Shown in pieces: positions 16,755 to 25,859 of a DNA stretch of 64,000 nt. Below the pieces are notes generated by a model. It did not search any database, was not told the DNA's origin, and saw nothing but the letters and a program-made list of their open reading frames with translations. This DNA comes from Sphingopyxis italica (lineage in GTDB: Bacteria > Pseudomonadota > Alphaproteobacteria > Sphingomonadales > Sphingomonadaceae), in contig NZ_JAATIT010000003.1 in NCBI RefSeq assembly GCF_011926545.1, positions 1 through 64,000 on the forward strand, written 5' to 3'. The translations under genes were made by a program, and so were the position numbers. Each line of letters opens with the position of its first letter. Position 1 is the first letter of the stretch.

Positions 16755-18986
16755 ATGCGGCACGGCTTCAAGGCATGGTTGGTTTGCAGCACCGCGGCGG
16801 CGGCCGCTTTGTGGACGCCGGCGGCGCTCGCTCAGGAGAGCGGCACCGACAGCGGCGAGACCCAGTCCGAGGCGGCGACGACGGCGCGCGGTGCCGCGGC
16901 CGCTCTCGAGTCCGAAGACATCGTCGTGACCGCGCTCAAACGCTCGGACAATCTCCAGACCGTCCCCGTCGCGATCTCGGCCTATGGCGAAGAGCAGCTG
17001 CAGGCGATCAACTTCCGCGACATCGGCAGCCTCGGCTTCACGATGCCGAACGTCGCGCTCGACGATAATGGCACGTCGAAGGGCTATGCGAACTTCTCGA
17101 TCCGCGGCATCGGCGTGAACAGCTCGATCCCTTCGATCGATCCGACCGTCGGCCTTTTCGTCGACGGCGTCTACCAGGGCATCAACGCGGGCCAGGTCTT
17201 CGACAATTTCGATCTCGAGGCGGTCGAAGTGCTGCGCGGTCCGCAGGGCGTATTGTTCGGCCGCAACGTGACCGGCGGCGCGATCCTCGTGCGCACCCGC
17301 AAGCCCACCGACGAATTCGACATGCGCGGCCGCATCGCGGTCGAGACGGGCCTGCGCGTCGTCGCCGATGCCTCGGTCTCGGGGCCGATCATCGAAGGCA
17401 AGCTGCAGGCGAAGATCGCCGCCTATTACAGCTATGACAATGGCTGGTTCACGAACCTCTTCGACAATAGCGAGTTCGGGAAGGACCGGCAGTTCATCGT
17501 CCGCCCGATGCTTCGCTTCACGCCCTCGGACAATGTCGAGGTCCTGCTGCGCTATGAGCATGGCGAGGCGAACGGCGATGGTCCGGCAACGCAGAACCAT
17601 GCGCTCTATTCGCGCGACTCCCACGACTTCCTCGTCAACGACCGCGGCTTCTTCCACAACAAATGGGACTCGCTCACCGGCGAGATCAACGTCGACGTCG
17701 GCTTCGGCGACGAAGGCACGATCACGAACATCGCCGGCTGGCGCCGCTTCAAGGGCGACACGCTGTCGGACCTCGACGGCGTGAATACGGTGCAGTTCAA
17801 CATCGGCACCTTCACCGACCAGGAGCAGTTCAGCAACGAGCTCCGCTACGCGGGAACCTTCGGGCGCCTCAAGCCGACCATCGGCGTCTATTATTTCACG
17901 CAGGACCTCACCTATCTCGAGGACCGTACGCTGGCCGGCGGCGCGGTCCGCCGCGCGGGCGGCGGCATCGGCACCTTCCAGACCTTCGGTGCCTTCGGCG
18001 CGGTCGACTGGGAGTTTGTCGATACGCTGACCCTCAACCTCGGGCTTCGCTACACCTGGGAGAAGAAGGAGGTCGAGATCGCGACCGTGCGCGCGGGCGG
18101 CGCCAATTACCCGGCCCGCACGATCGTTGCCGACTTCCTCAGCGAGAAGAGCTGGAACGATCTCTCCCCCAAGATCGGCCTCCAGTGGCAGCCGAGCAAC
18201 CGGACGCAGGTCTATGGCTATTTCGCCAAGGGTTTCCGCAGCGGCGGCTACAACTTCCGCAACACGCTGCTCGGAGCGCCTCCGGGACCGTTCGATTCGG
18301 AATCGCAGGACGCCTATGAGTTCGGCGTGAAGCAGCGCATCCCGGGCGGCCGCGTCAGCCTTGCGGTGTTCCAGAACACGATCAAAAATATCCAGCGCGA
18401 AGTGCAGGTGCCGGTCGTCGGCGTCGGCATCGCGCAGCTGATCCAGAATGTCGGCACCGCGCGCGTGCGCGGCTTCGAGGGCGAGGTGCAATTCTCGCCC
18501 GTCGACAATTTCGTGCTCTCGGGTCAGGTCGGCTATACCGACGGCAAATATACGTCGCTCCTCGTCGACCTCAACGGCGACGGCGTGATCAACGCGACCG
18601 ACTTCTCGCTGAAGCTGCCGCGCCAGTCGCCCTGGACCTATGGTGCGAGCGCCACGCTCGATATTCCGATGAGCACGGGGGTCGTCTCGGCGCGCGTGTC
18701 GTTCAACCACCGCGACCCGGCGTTCCACACCGACAACAATCTCGGCTTCTACAAGGCGGTCGACCTCGTCGACGCCAATCTGAGCTACACGCTCGACGAT
18801 GGGTCGGTGACGTTCAGCGTCTATGGCAAGAACCTCACCAACGAGACGACCTATGGCAATGACGCCGTCCTGCCCGACACCCCCGCGTTCGGCGGCGACG
18901 GTCCGGCGGGCCCGCGTCCCTTGCCGACCTTTTCGCCGCTCGGACGCGGACGCGTGATCGGCGGCGAAATCAGGTTCAATTTCTGA
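16755..18986 (+). CDS. TonB-dependent receptor
   Basis: A 743-residue outer-membrane active transporter. The signal peptide (residues 1-26, ending PAALAQ) is followed by a TonB box/plug start (EDIVVTALKRSDNLQTVPVA), the plug motif EVLRGPQGVLFGRNVTGGAI, and a long beta-barrel ending in RVIGGEIRFNF with the terminal aromatic. The ATG at 16755 has GGGGAGAGAAA before it. It is divergent from the CoA ligase/molybdoenzyme unit and shares operator-like sites with it, which suggests it imports the compound degraded by this block. The substrate is unknown. Confidence 0.93.
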   Translation: MRHGFKAWLVCSTAAAAALWTPAALAQESGTDSGETQSEAATTARGAAAALESEDIVVTALKRSDNLQTVPVAISAYGEEQLQAINFRDIGSLGFTMPNVALDDNGTSKGYANFSIRGIGVNSSIPSIDPTVGLFVDGVYQGINAGQVFDNFDLEAVEVLRGPQGVLFGRNVTGGAILVRTRKPTDEFDMRGRIAVETGLRVVADASVSGPIIEGKLQAKIAAYYSYDNGWFTNLFDNSEFGKDRQFIVRPMLRFTPSDNVEVLLRYEHGEANGDGPATQNHALYSRDSHDFLVNDRGFFHNKWDSLTGEINVDVGFGDEGTITNIAGWRRFKGDTLSDLDGVNTVQFNIGTFTDQEQFSNELRYAGTFGRLKPTIGVYYFTQDLTYLEDRTLAGGAVRRAGGGIGTFQTFGAFGAVDWEFVDTLTLNLGLRYTWEKKEVEIATVRAGGANYPARTIVADFLSEKSWNDLSPKIGLQWQPSNRTQVYGYFAKGFRSGGYNFRNTLLGAPPGPFDSESQDAYEFGVKQRIPGGRVSLAVFQNTIKNIQREVQVPVVGVGIAQLIQNVGTARVRGFEGEVQFSPVDNFVLSGQVGYTDGKYTSLLVDLNGDGVINATDFSLKLPRQSPWTYGASATLDIPMSTGVVSARVSFNHRDPAFHTDNNLGFYKAVDLVDANLSYTLDDGSVTFSVYGKNLTNETTYGNDAVLPDTPAFGGDGPAGPRPLPTFSPLGRGRVIGGEIRFNF

Positions 18987-18998
18987 CGGACCGCCGCC

Positions 18999-19028
18999 GG
19001 CGCCGGCAGTTGGGGAACTGCCGGCGCC
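18999..19028. terminator. Bidirectional stem-loop between TonB receptor and tetR
   Basis: A perfect 13-bp stem (GGCGCCGGCAGTT / AACTGCCGGCGCC) with a GGGG loop lies between the convergent receptor and tetR genes. There is no T-run, but the stability and position suggest a shared terminator. Confidence 0.6.
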
Positions 19029-19747
19029 TAGCGCGCCTCGATCCGCGCGATCGCCGCTTCCATCCGTTCCATGCGCGCCGCCATATCGTCGGCGCCGGCC
19101 GCGCCGACCGACACCGGCTGCATGCCGCGGAACACCACCGCCGTGATGCCGTCGGTGGTCTCGTCCACCGAGAAATCCCCTTCCTCGCGCAAGAAGGCCC
19201 AGGTCTGGTGCTCGATCGCGCCGAAGATCATGTCGCGCAGCAGCGGAAGCGATAGCGCCCCGTCGATCTCGCCCTTCGCATGGGCTTCCTTGAGGACCTG
19301 CATCACCCCCGACACGAAGGCGCGGTTCAGCCGGTAAAGCCGAAGATTCTTGTAATCGGGGTCGGGCCTTAGTTCCATCAGCACGAAGCGCGTCAGCGCG
19401 GGCTCGTGGCGGATGATCGAGAGCGCGCGGCGGATCGTGCGGCGGAGCCGCTCCTGCGTACCGGCGACATGGGCAACGTCCTCCTGCTGCCCGAGCAGTT
19501 CCTCGAACCAGCTTTCAGCGACCTTGATGAAGAGATCGCGCTTGTTCTCGAAATAGCGGTAGATGGTCCCCTCAACGACCCCGGCGCGCTCGGCGATATC
19601 GCTGATCACGCAATTCTCGTAGCCGCGTTCCGCGAGAAGCGCGCGCGCAGCGGCGATGATTTCGGCGATGCGCCGCTCGGGCGGGAGGCGGTTGGCGGGA
19701 CCGCGGCGCGGCGCGCGCGGCGCCCTGGCAGGCTGTAAACTCGTCAT
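19028..19747 (-). CDS. TetR-family transcriptional regulator
   Basis: A 239-residue TetR repressor. The N-terminal HTH lies at about residues 26-72 (EIIAAARALLAERGYENCVI, with GTIYRYFENKRDLF closing it), followed by an all-helical ligand domain and a C-terminal coiled coil (ARMERMEAAIARIEA). Its upstream region (19748-19830) contains a perfect palindrome TAATGA-N7-TCATTA, as expected for autoregulation. Related sites occur before the radical-enzyme genes, the ligase/molybdoenzyme unit and the TonB receptor. The effector is likely the pathway substrate or a CoA ester; this is inferred. Confidence 0.9.
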   Translation of the reverse strand: MTSLQPARAPRAPRRGPANRLPPERRIAEIIAAARALLAERGYENCVISDIAERAGVVEGTIYRYFENKRDLFIKVAESWFEELLGQQEDVAHVAGTQERLRRTIRRALSIIRHEPALTRFVLMELRPDPDYKNLRLYRLNRAFVSGVMQVLKEAHAKGEIDGALSLPLLRDMIFGAIEHQTWAFLREEGDFSVDETTDGITAVVFRGMQPVSVGAAGADDMAARMERMEAAIARIEAR

Positions 19748-19790
19748 CCCCTACCTATGACGCGCGCCCCGGACCCTGTCGACCGCTTTG

Positions 19791-19809
19791 TAATGAACTG
19801 GCCTCATTA
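19791..19809. promoter_or_regulatory. Putative TetR autoregulatory operator, copy 5 (perfect palindrome)
   Basis: TAATGA-ACTGGCC-TCATTA has perfect 6-bp arms around a 7-bp spacer. It lies 44 bases upstream of the tetR start (19747) and is the reference for the other four sites. Confidence 0.65.
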
Positions 19810-19926
19810 GACCGCCAGCCGCTTTTCCCGTGAAATGGGCGATAGTCCGACACGCCGAGGCACTCGACGGTGACGCTGGTTCAGTGAGCGTCCGGTCGAG
19901 GCCGGACACGCCCGCCATCGTGCCGC

Positions 19927-21069
19927 TCAGCCGAAGGCGCCGCCGGCGCGGCAGGCGTCGCGTTCGCTTTCGGCGACGCCCCAGTCGTGCAGGATCGCGT
20001 CGGTGTCGGTCCCGGGCGCGACCGGCGGGCGCGGGGGCCCCGCGGGCGTTCCGAGGAAACGTGGCGCGGGCGCGGGCTGCGCGACACCGTCCACATCGAC
20101 GATCGCGCCGCGCGCGCGGTTATGCGGATGCTCGCGCGCTTCTGCGAGCGTCAGAACGGGCGCGAAGCAGGCATCGCTTCCCTCGAGCAGGTCGCACCAT
20201 TCGGCCTGGGTTCTTGTACGGAAGGCGTCGGCGAGGCGGAGCCGAAGCTCGGGCCAGGCCTTGCGGTCGTTCTGCGAAGGGAGGTCCGCTCCGGCCAATC
20301 CCATCTTATCGACAAGGATAGCGAAGAATTTCGGTTCGACCGGGCCGATCGCGACACGGCGGCCGTCGGCGGTTTCATAGGTGTCGTAAAAGGGGGCGCC
20401 GCCGTCGATGAGGTTGGTGCCGCGCCCGCCGCCCCAGGCCCCCATCTGGGAGAAGGCATATTGCATGGTCAGCAGATGGTTGACGCCATCGACGATCGCG
20501 CCGTCGACGACCTGCCCTTTCCCGCTCGCCCGCGCGCTTGTCAGGGCCGCCAGCAGGCCGATCACGAGGTAGAGGGAGCCGCCCCCGAAATCCCCGACGA
20601 GATTGAGCGGGATCGTCGGCGGCGCGCCTTCGCGGCCGATCGCGTCGAGCGCCCCCGTGATCGCGATATAGTTGATGTCATGGCCGGCGCTCGGCGCAAG
20701 TGGGCCATCCTGTCCCCACCCGGTCATCCGGCCATAGACCAGCGCCGGATTTTCGGCCTCGAAGCTCTCGGGGCCGAGCCCGAGCCTCTCCATCACGCCG
20801 GGACGGAAGCCTTCGATGAGCATGTCGGCGCGCCCGATCAGCGCCCGCGCGACGCCGAGGCCTGACGGGTTCTGCAGATCGATCGCGATCGAGCGCTTCG
20901 AGCGTCCGAGAAGATCGTAACGGGTCGGAAAATCGACCCCGAGACCCGATTTGCCGGTGCGGTCGATACGGATCACCTCGGCGCCGAGATCGGCGAGCAG
21001 CATACCGCAAAAGGGCGCGGGACCAATACCCGCCATCTCGACAACACGGCATCCCGCCAGCGGCCCCAT
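19927..21069 (-). CDS. Alpha-methylacyl-CoA racemase (CaiB/BaiF family)
   Basis: A 380-residue class III CoA-transferase-fold protein. The catalytic pair of alpha-methylacyl-CoA racemase is visible: H130 in SAGHDINYIAITGAL and D160 in NLVGDFGGGSLYLV, 30 residues apart as in the mycobacterial racemase. It would interconvert the (2R) and (2S) forms of 2-methylacyl-CoA esters, a step needed when methyl-branched chains (isoprenoids, sterol side chains) enter beta-oxidation. The ATG at 21069 is chosen over the in-frame GTG three bases upstream. A 19-bp palindrome lies about 20 bases before the start. The gene follows tetR in orientation but is separately promoted. Confidence 0.87.
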   Translation of the reverse strand: MGPLAGCRVVEMAGIGPAPFCGMLLADLGAEVIRIDRTGKSGLGVDFPTRYDLLGRSKRSIAIDLQNPSGLGVARALIGRADMLIEGFRPGVMERLGLGPESFEAENPALVYGRMTGWGQDGPLAPSAGHDINYIAITGALDAIGREGAPPTIPLNLVGDFGGGSLYLVIGLLAALTSARASGKGQVVDGAIVDGVNHLLTMQYAFSQMGAWGGGRGTNLIDGGAPFYDTYETADGRRVAIGPVEPKFFAILVDKMGLAGADLPSQNDRKAWPELRLRLADAFRTRTQAEWCDLLEGSDACFAPVLTLAEAREHPHNRARGAIVDVDGVAQPAPAPRFLGTPAGPPRPPVAPGTDTDAILHDWGVAESERDACRAGGAFG

Positions 21070-21089
21070 CACACCATCCTCACATGTTA

Positions 21090-21108
21090 ACTGATTTACT
21101 AAATCAGT
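21090..21108. promoter_or_regulatory. 19-bp perfect palindrome upstream of the racemase gene
   Basis: ACTGATTTA-C-TAAATCAGT has 9-bp perfect arms around one base and sits 21 bases from the racemase start, so it should act as an operator. It differs from the TAATGA sites, implying another regulator, probably TetR- or GntR-like and not identifiable here. Confidence 0.6.
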
Positions 21109-21213
21109 CTTTGCGATGAAATCCGGGGCCGTTGCAAGCCCTAATGACGGGGTAAGGGAAAGCTTTGTCCTACAGGGATCCGGGGCGACGAATCCGCGCC
21201 GCGGCTCCGCCGG

Positions 21214-21240
21214 GAGCGACCCGCCACCGGCGGGTCGCTC
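21214..21240. terminator. Strong stem-loop after the TonB receptor gene
   Basis: GAGCGACCCGCC and GGCGGGTCGCTC form a perfect 12-bp stem with an ACC loop, twelve bases beyond the receptor stop at 21253. No T-run follows, so it is a hairpin-type terminator or an mRNA-stabilising stem. Confidence 0.55.
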
Positions 21241-21252
21241 TCCAGCCGTCGA

Positions 21253-23496
21253 TCACATCGACCAGCCGACCGTCAGCCCGTAAGTGCGCGGAGCGCCGGG
21301 GTAGCCGACGAGCTGCCCCGGCAGCGCGAGCACGGTGCGCCGATAATATTTGTCGGTCGCATTCATCACGAAGGCGCTCACCCGGAAGTCTCCGATCCGG
21401 GCGGTCGCGCGCAGGTCGAGCAGGCCGTAGCTCGGCTGGACCGCGAGCGGCGTCGTCGTCCCGTAGATCGCATTGCCTTCGCCCGGCTCGAAAAAGAACT
21501 GGCTGAGCAAGGCATAGTCGGCGCGCAGCTGGAGCGAGTTGTCGCCGCCGAACGGGATCGTCCACTGCGCCCCGGCATTGACCGAGTGCACCGGCGCCCG
21601 CACGAGCCGCGTGTCGGAAAAGTCGGTCGTCGCGTTGAACGGGAAGCTCTTATATTTGGCGTCGGTATAGGCGTAGCTCAGATTGGCCTCGAAACGGTCC
21701 GAAGGCCGCGCGACAAGTTCGAGCTCGAAGCCCTTGATCTCGCTCGTAGCGGCATTGGTGATCAAGGTGGCCGCGCCGCCGCCCGGAACCGCGACGACGC
21801 GCAGCACCTGGAGATCCTTATAGTCGTAATAATAGGCCGAGCCGTTGAAGGTCAGGCGGCGATCGAGAAGCTGGGTCTTGAAGCCCACTTCATAGGCATC
21901 GAGGCTCTCGGGCTCGAACACGACATTCGCCTGCGCGGCGGAGAAAGGCACATATTGGAAGCCCCCCGACTTGAAGCCCTGATTGTAGCTGGCGTAGAAA
22001 TTGAGGTCGCGCGTCGGCTGATAGGACAAGGTCACGCGCGGATCGAACGAACTGAACTTGCCGCCCTGCGCGGTCGTGAAATTGGCGGCGACCAGCGGGA
22101 TGCCTGGCGCGGTGGTCGTGCCGCTCGACACCGCGTCCTTGTCGTCCTCGGTGTAGCGCCCGCCCAGCGTCAGATCGAGCGTGCCCGTGATATGCACCGT
22201 CGCCTGCGCGAAGGCGGCGAGGCTCTTGGTCTGGTAGCGCGTCGCCGCGACGTCGGTCTGGCGCGCGCCGGTCAGCGCGAACTTGACGCTGTCGGCGCCG
22301 AAATTGAAGGTGTCGACGCGCGTGCTGCGGTCGTCATAATAGAAGCCGCCGACGATCCAGTCGACCGCGCCGCCGAAGGACAAGGGCCCGCTCGGATCGG
22401 ACGCGAAGCGGATTTCCTGTGTGAACTGCTTGCTCCGCTCGTCGCTCACCTGCTGAATGACGTCGAGCGAGGTGTTGTCGAAATCACGGTCGTCGATCGC
22501 GCGGTTGTGCCGATAGGCGGTGATCGAGGTGAGCGTGCCGAGGCCGAGATCCCAATCGATCTTGCCGCTGAAGGTCTCGACATTGCGATCGAGCAGATTG
22601 TCGCGGTCGGTGCGCTCGGTGTAGCGGCCGGGCGACTTGACCGGGACCACGCCGGCGCGCGCGAAGAAGACCGCGTTCGGATTGACGATCGTGCCCTCGC
22701 TCTTGCCCGAGAAGGAGTAGCCGTCGTCGCGCAGCAGCTCGCCGATCAGGCTGATGTGAATGTCTGCGCTCGGCTCGAAATCGAGACGCAGCCGCCCGCC
22801 ATAATTGTCGATGCCCTGGGCATGGTTGCCGGTCTGCGGGTTCTTCATATAACCTTCGGAGAAGGTCCGCCAACCGGCGATGCGCCCCTTGACCGTGTCG
22901 CCGAGGAGCGGTCCCGAGACCGCGGCGAAGACATTATAGGCATCGAAATTGCCGAAGCCCGCCTCGGCTTCGGCCGCGAAGCTGTCGGTCGGCCCCTTGG
23001 TGATGACGTTGATCGCGCCGCCGATGGTGTTGCGGCCATAGAGCGTGCCCTGCGGCCCCTTCAGCACCTCGATGCGTTCGATATCGCGGAGCGCGCCGAG
23101 CGTGCCCGCGGTGCGCCCGAGATAGACTTCGTCGACGAACACGCCGACCGACGCCTCGGAGCCCGCGTCGAACTGGCGGCTGCCGATGCCGCGGATATAG
23201 AGCTGCGGCCGGGTCGCGCCGGCGCTGCCGCCGTAGAAGCCGGGAACGCGCGGAGCGATCTGGGTCAGGTTGATGATGCCGCTGCCTTCGAGCTGCTCAC
23301 TCGAAAAGGCCGAGATCGAGACCGGCACGTCCTGGAGACGCTGCGAGCGCTTCTGCGCGGTGACGATGATCTCGCCCGGCGCGATGACGCTGCCGGTTTC
23401 GGTTTCGGTTTCGCTGTCCTGCGCCATCGCGGGCGCGGCGCCGAGCAGCGCCAGTATCAGGATGGACGCGCCTGCGCCCCGGATCGCCTTTTGCAT
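21253..23496 (-). CDS. TonB-dependent receptor
   Basis: A 747-residue outer-membrane receptor with a signal peptide (to about residue 26, APAMAQ) and the plug-domain start GEIIVTAQKRSQRLQDVPVS. The plug motif is IEVLKGPQGTLYGRNTIGGA, and the barrel ends in TYGLTVGWSM. The start ATG at 23496 is preceded by GGAAGGGAGAGATA; a longer frame to 23610 would cover the promoter. It is divergent from a winged-helix regulator, a pairing repeated at 33190/33805. It likely imports the substrate of the carboxylase cluster that follows. Confidence 0.93.
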   Translation of the reverse strand: MQKAIRGAGASILILALLGAAPAMAQDSETETETGSVIAPGEIIVTAQKRSQRLQDVPVSISAFSSEQLEGSGIINLTQIAPRVPGFYGGSAGATRPQLYIRGIGSRQFDAGSEASVGVFVDEVYLGRTAGTLGALRDIERIEVLKGPQGTLYGRNTIGGAINVITKGPTDSFAAEAEAGFGNFDAYNVFAAVSGPLLGDTVKGRIAGWRTFSEGYMKNPQTGNHAQGIDNYGGRLRLDFEPSADIHISLIGELLRDDGYSFSGKSEGTIVNPNAVFFARAGVVPVKSPGRYTERTDRDNLLDRNVETFSGKIDWDLGLGTLTSITAYRHNRAIDDRDFDNTSLDVIQQVSDERSKQFTQEIRFASDPSGPLSFGGAVDWIVGGFYYDDRSTRVDTFNFGADSVKFALTGARQTDVAATRYQTKSLAAFAQATVHITGTLDLTLGGRYTEDDKDAVSSGTTTAPGIPLVAANFTTAQGGKFSSFDPRVTLSYQPTRDLNFYASYNQGFKSGGFQYVPFSAAQANVVFEPESLDAYEVGFKTQLLDRRLTFNGSAYYYDYKDLQVLRVVAVPGGGAATLITNAATSEIKGFELELVARPSDRFEANLSYAYTDAKYKSFPFNATTDFSDTRLVRAPVHSVNAGAQWTIPFGGDNSLQLRADYALLSQFFFEPGEGNAIYGTTTPLAVQPSYGLLDLRATARIGDFRVSAFVMNATDKYYRRTVLALPGQLVGYPGAPRTYGLTVGWSM

Positions 23497-23601
23497 TATC
23501 TCTCCCTTCCCGCCGGCGTCGTTGGCCGGCCTCGTGTCGGGCCGACCGTTCGCTGGCCCGCCTCGGCATCGTGCTAACTGCAGAATCAAAATAATGCAAG
23601 A

Positions 23602-23611
23602 ATTGAACAAT
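23602..23611. promoter_or_regulatory. Putative operator ATTGAACAAT in the TonB/regulator divergent region
   Basis: TGCAAG-A-ATTGAACAAT (23595-23611) lies between the divergent receptor and regulator genes. The reverse complement of the 10-mer, ATTGTTCAAT, again next to TGCAAG, occurs at 30668-30683 between the dehydrogenase and ligase genes. A short dyad TTTCA-CTGT-TGAAA follows at about 23620-23633. Confidence 0.4.
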
Positions 23612-23672
23612 CAAATTATTTCACTGTTGAAACTTTGCGCTTCATGGCACAGTCACCGCCGGAGAGGGTTTC

Positions 23673-24245
23673 ATGGCAAAGCAGGAAAAATCGGGACAGC
23701 AAAGCGTCGGCCGCGCCGGCGCGGCATCGGCAGATGAGGCCCGCGGCAACGACCCACGGCGCTCAAGCCTCGGGGATCTCTTGTCTTTCTACTATCCGAT
23801 GCACTACCGGATCGGGATCGACGTCGAGACGGTGATGGGCCAGGGGCGCATATCGCGCAAGCAGGGCACGATCCTCTGGCTGATCCATTCGCGCGGCGAC
23901 AAGGATGGGTGGCTGCGCCGCAAGCTGATCGAAGAGCGGCTCTCGGCCTGGTTCGAAATCAGCAATTCGAGCGTGTCGAACCTCCTGCGCGAATTGACCC
24001 GGCCGCCGCTCGAGCTGGTAAAGCAGATCGAGAACCCGACATCGGGACGCGAAAAGCTCGTCTGCCTGACCCCCAAGGGCCGCGCCTTTCTCGATGAGTC
24101 CATCCGCCAGTCGATTGACTATCTCGGGCGTCATCTCGAGCATGTCGACCAGACGCAACTCGATCGCGGCATCCAGTTCTTCAAGCTCGCCTTCCAGCCG
24201 CTCAGCAGCGATGCGCCGCCGCCGACACCCGAAGGCGCCGGCTGA
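23673..24245 (+). CDS. Winged-helix (MarR-like) transcriptional regulator
   Basis: A 190-residue DNA-binding protein. After a charged ~30-residue lead comes LSFYYPMHYRIGIDVETVMG, then a winged helix-turn-helix (KLIEERLSAWFEISNSSVSN as the recognition region) and the wing (PTSGREKLVCLTPKGRAFLD). It is a paralogue of the 33190-33699 protein, sharing the GYFYPVHYRFG-like opening and the SGREK wing. Both stand beside a TonB receptor. It probably controls the divergent receptor and the carboxylase cluster. The ATG at 23673 has GGAGAGGG upstream. Its stop abuts the convergent carboxyltransferase gene with no gap. Confidence 0.85.
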   Translation: MAKQEKSGQQSVGRAGAASADEARGNDPRRSSLGDLLSFYYPMHYRIGIDVETVMGQGRISRKQGTILWLIHSRGDKDGWLRRKLIEERLSAWFEISNSSVSNLLRELTRPPLELVKQIENPTSGREKLVCLTPKGRAFLDESIRQSIDYLGRHLEHVDQTQLDRGIQFFKLAFQPLSSDAPPPTPEGAG

Positions 24246-25856
24246 TCACATCCTGAAGACGCCATAATGCGCCGGATCGTCGATCGGCGCATTCAGCGCC
24301 GCCGATATGGCGATGCCGAGCGCGTTGCGTGTCGCGACCGGATCGAGGATGCCATCGTCCCACAACTCGGACGTCGCATGCCATGCACTCGCCTTGTCGG
24401 CATATTCGGCGAGGATCGGTTCACGGATCGCTGCCGCCTCGGCTTCGCCGAGCGTGCGCTCCTCGCGCGCGAGTTGGCGCATCTTGACCTCAGTGAGCAC
24501 ATTCGCAGCCTGTTCGGCGCCCATCACGCCGACCTGCGCATGCGGCCAGGAGAAGAGGAAGCGGCTGTCGAACGCCCTGCCCGCCATCCCGTAGGTCCCT
24601 GCCCCGTAGCTCGCATTGGCGTTGACCGTGAACTTGGGCACGCTCGCGCCCGAGACCGCCATGATCATCTTGGCGCCGTCCTTGGTGATACCGCCGCGCT
24701 CATAGTCGCGCCCGACCATGAAGCCGGTGATATTCTGAAGGAAAAGCAGCGGGGTGCGGTCCTTGTCGCAAAGCTGGATGAAGTGCGTCCCCTTGAGCGC
24801 GCTCTCGGAGAAGAGCACGCCATTGTTGGCGAGGATGCCGACCTTGTAGCCCCAGATGCGCGCGAAGCCGCAGACGAGCGTCGTGCCGAAGGCGGGCTGA
24901 TATTCATGGAAGCGGCTGCCGTCGGCGATCCGCGCAATCACCTCGCGCATGTCGAACTGGGTGCGCGGGTCGCGCGGCAGGATACCGTAGAGCTCCTCGG
25001 GGTCATAGGCCGGGGGCTCGGCGGCCGCTTTGTCGATCCGCGTCTTCGGCCGCGGCGCGAGCGAGGCGAGGACCTCACGCGCCAGCGCGATGGCATGGGC
25101 CTCCGACGCCGCGGGATAATCGGCGACCCCCGAGACGCTGGTGTGCATGTCGGCGCCGCCGAGCTCGTCGACGCTCACCACCTCGCCGGTCGCCGCCTTG
25201 ACGAGCGGCGGCCCGCCGAGGAAGACCGCGCCGGTTCCGCGCACGATCACTGAGTAGTCGCTGAGCGCCGGGATATAGGCCCCGCCCGCAGTGCAATGCC
25301 CCATCACGATGGCGACTTGCGGCACCGCGAGTTTCGAGAGGATCGACTGGTTCCGGAAGATGCGCCCGGCATGATAGCGGTCGGGGAAGAAATCGGCCTG
25401 GAGCGGCAGAAATCCCCCGGCGCTGTCGCACAGATGGACGACGGGAAGCCGGTTCTCGATCGCGATGTCGAGCGCACGGACGATCTTCTTCACCGAGTGC
25501 GGATACCAGGCGCCGCCCTTCACCGCGGGGTCGTCGGCCCGGACCATCACCTCGCGGCCGCCGACGATGCCGATCCCGGTCAGCTGGCCCGCCCCGGGCA
25601 CCTCGCCCCCATAAGCGCGGCCTGCCGCCAGGGTCGAAAGCTCGAGGAACGGCGTGCCGGGGTCGAGCAAGGCCGCAAGCCGCTCGCGAAGCCCCATCTT
25701 CCCCTGCCGCGCAAGCCGCTCGCGGTCCCGTTCCGGCCGGTCCTCGCGCGCGCTGCGCTGCCGTTCGGCGAGGTCGGCCGCAATGGCGCGGTGGTGCGCG
25801 GCATTGGCCGCAAAGTCGGCCGAGGCCGTCGAAATCCTGCTGATGATGCGCCGCAT
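24246..25856 (-). CDS. Acyl-CoA carboxylase, carboxyltransferase (beta) subunit
   Basis: A 536-residue carboxyltransferase of the methylcrotonyl-/geranyl-CoA carboxylase type. It moves CO2 from carboxybiotin to the gamma carbon of a 3-methyl-2-enoyl-CoA. Visible family segments are KMGLRERLAALLDPGTPFLE, the biotin/CoA oxyanion regions GHCTAGGAYIPALSDYS and FLGGPPLVKAATGEVVS, and GRDYERGGITKDGAKMIMAV. The ATG at 25856 lies three bases beyond the stop of the biotin-carrier gene. Whether the substrate is methylcrotonyl-CoA (leucine) or a longer geranyl-type acid depends on a Phe/Gly difference I cannot place safely. The neighbouring SDRs, ligase and acyl-CoA dehydrogenase favour a terpenoid-like role. 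Confidence 0.88.
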   Translation of the reverse strand: MRRIISRISTASADFAANAAHHRAIAADLAERQRSAREDRPERDRERLARQGKMGLRERLAALLDPGTPFLELSTLAAGRAYGGEVPGAGQLTGIGIVGGREVMVRADDPAVKGGAWYPHSVKKIVRALDIAIENRLPVVHLCDSAGGFLPLQADFFPDRYHAGRIFRNQSILSKLAVPQVAIVMGHCTAGGAYIPALSDYSVIVRGTGAVFLGGPPLVKAATGEVVSVDELGGADMHTSVSGVADYPAASEAHAIALAREVLASLAPRPKTRIDKAAAEPPAYDPEELYGILPRDPRTQFDMREVIARIADGSRFHEYQPAFGTTLVCGFARIWGYKVGILANNGVLFSESALKGTHFIQLCDKDRTPLLFLQNITGFMVGRDYERGGITKDGAKMIMAVSGASVPKFTVNANASYGAGTYGMAGRAFDSRFLFSWPHAQVGVMGAEQAANVLTEVKMRQLAREERTLGEAEAAAIREPILAEYADKASAWHATSELWDDGILDPVATRNALGIAISAALNAPIDDPAHYGVFRM

Positions 25857-25859
25857 ATG

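Noticed and set aside
21586..23577. 663-codon plus-strand frame opposite the second TonB receptor
   Set aside because: Low-complexity Arg/Ala/Glu protein without recognisable domains, fully inside a well-supported gene on the other strand.
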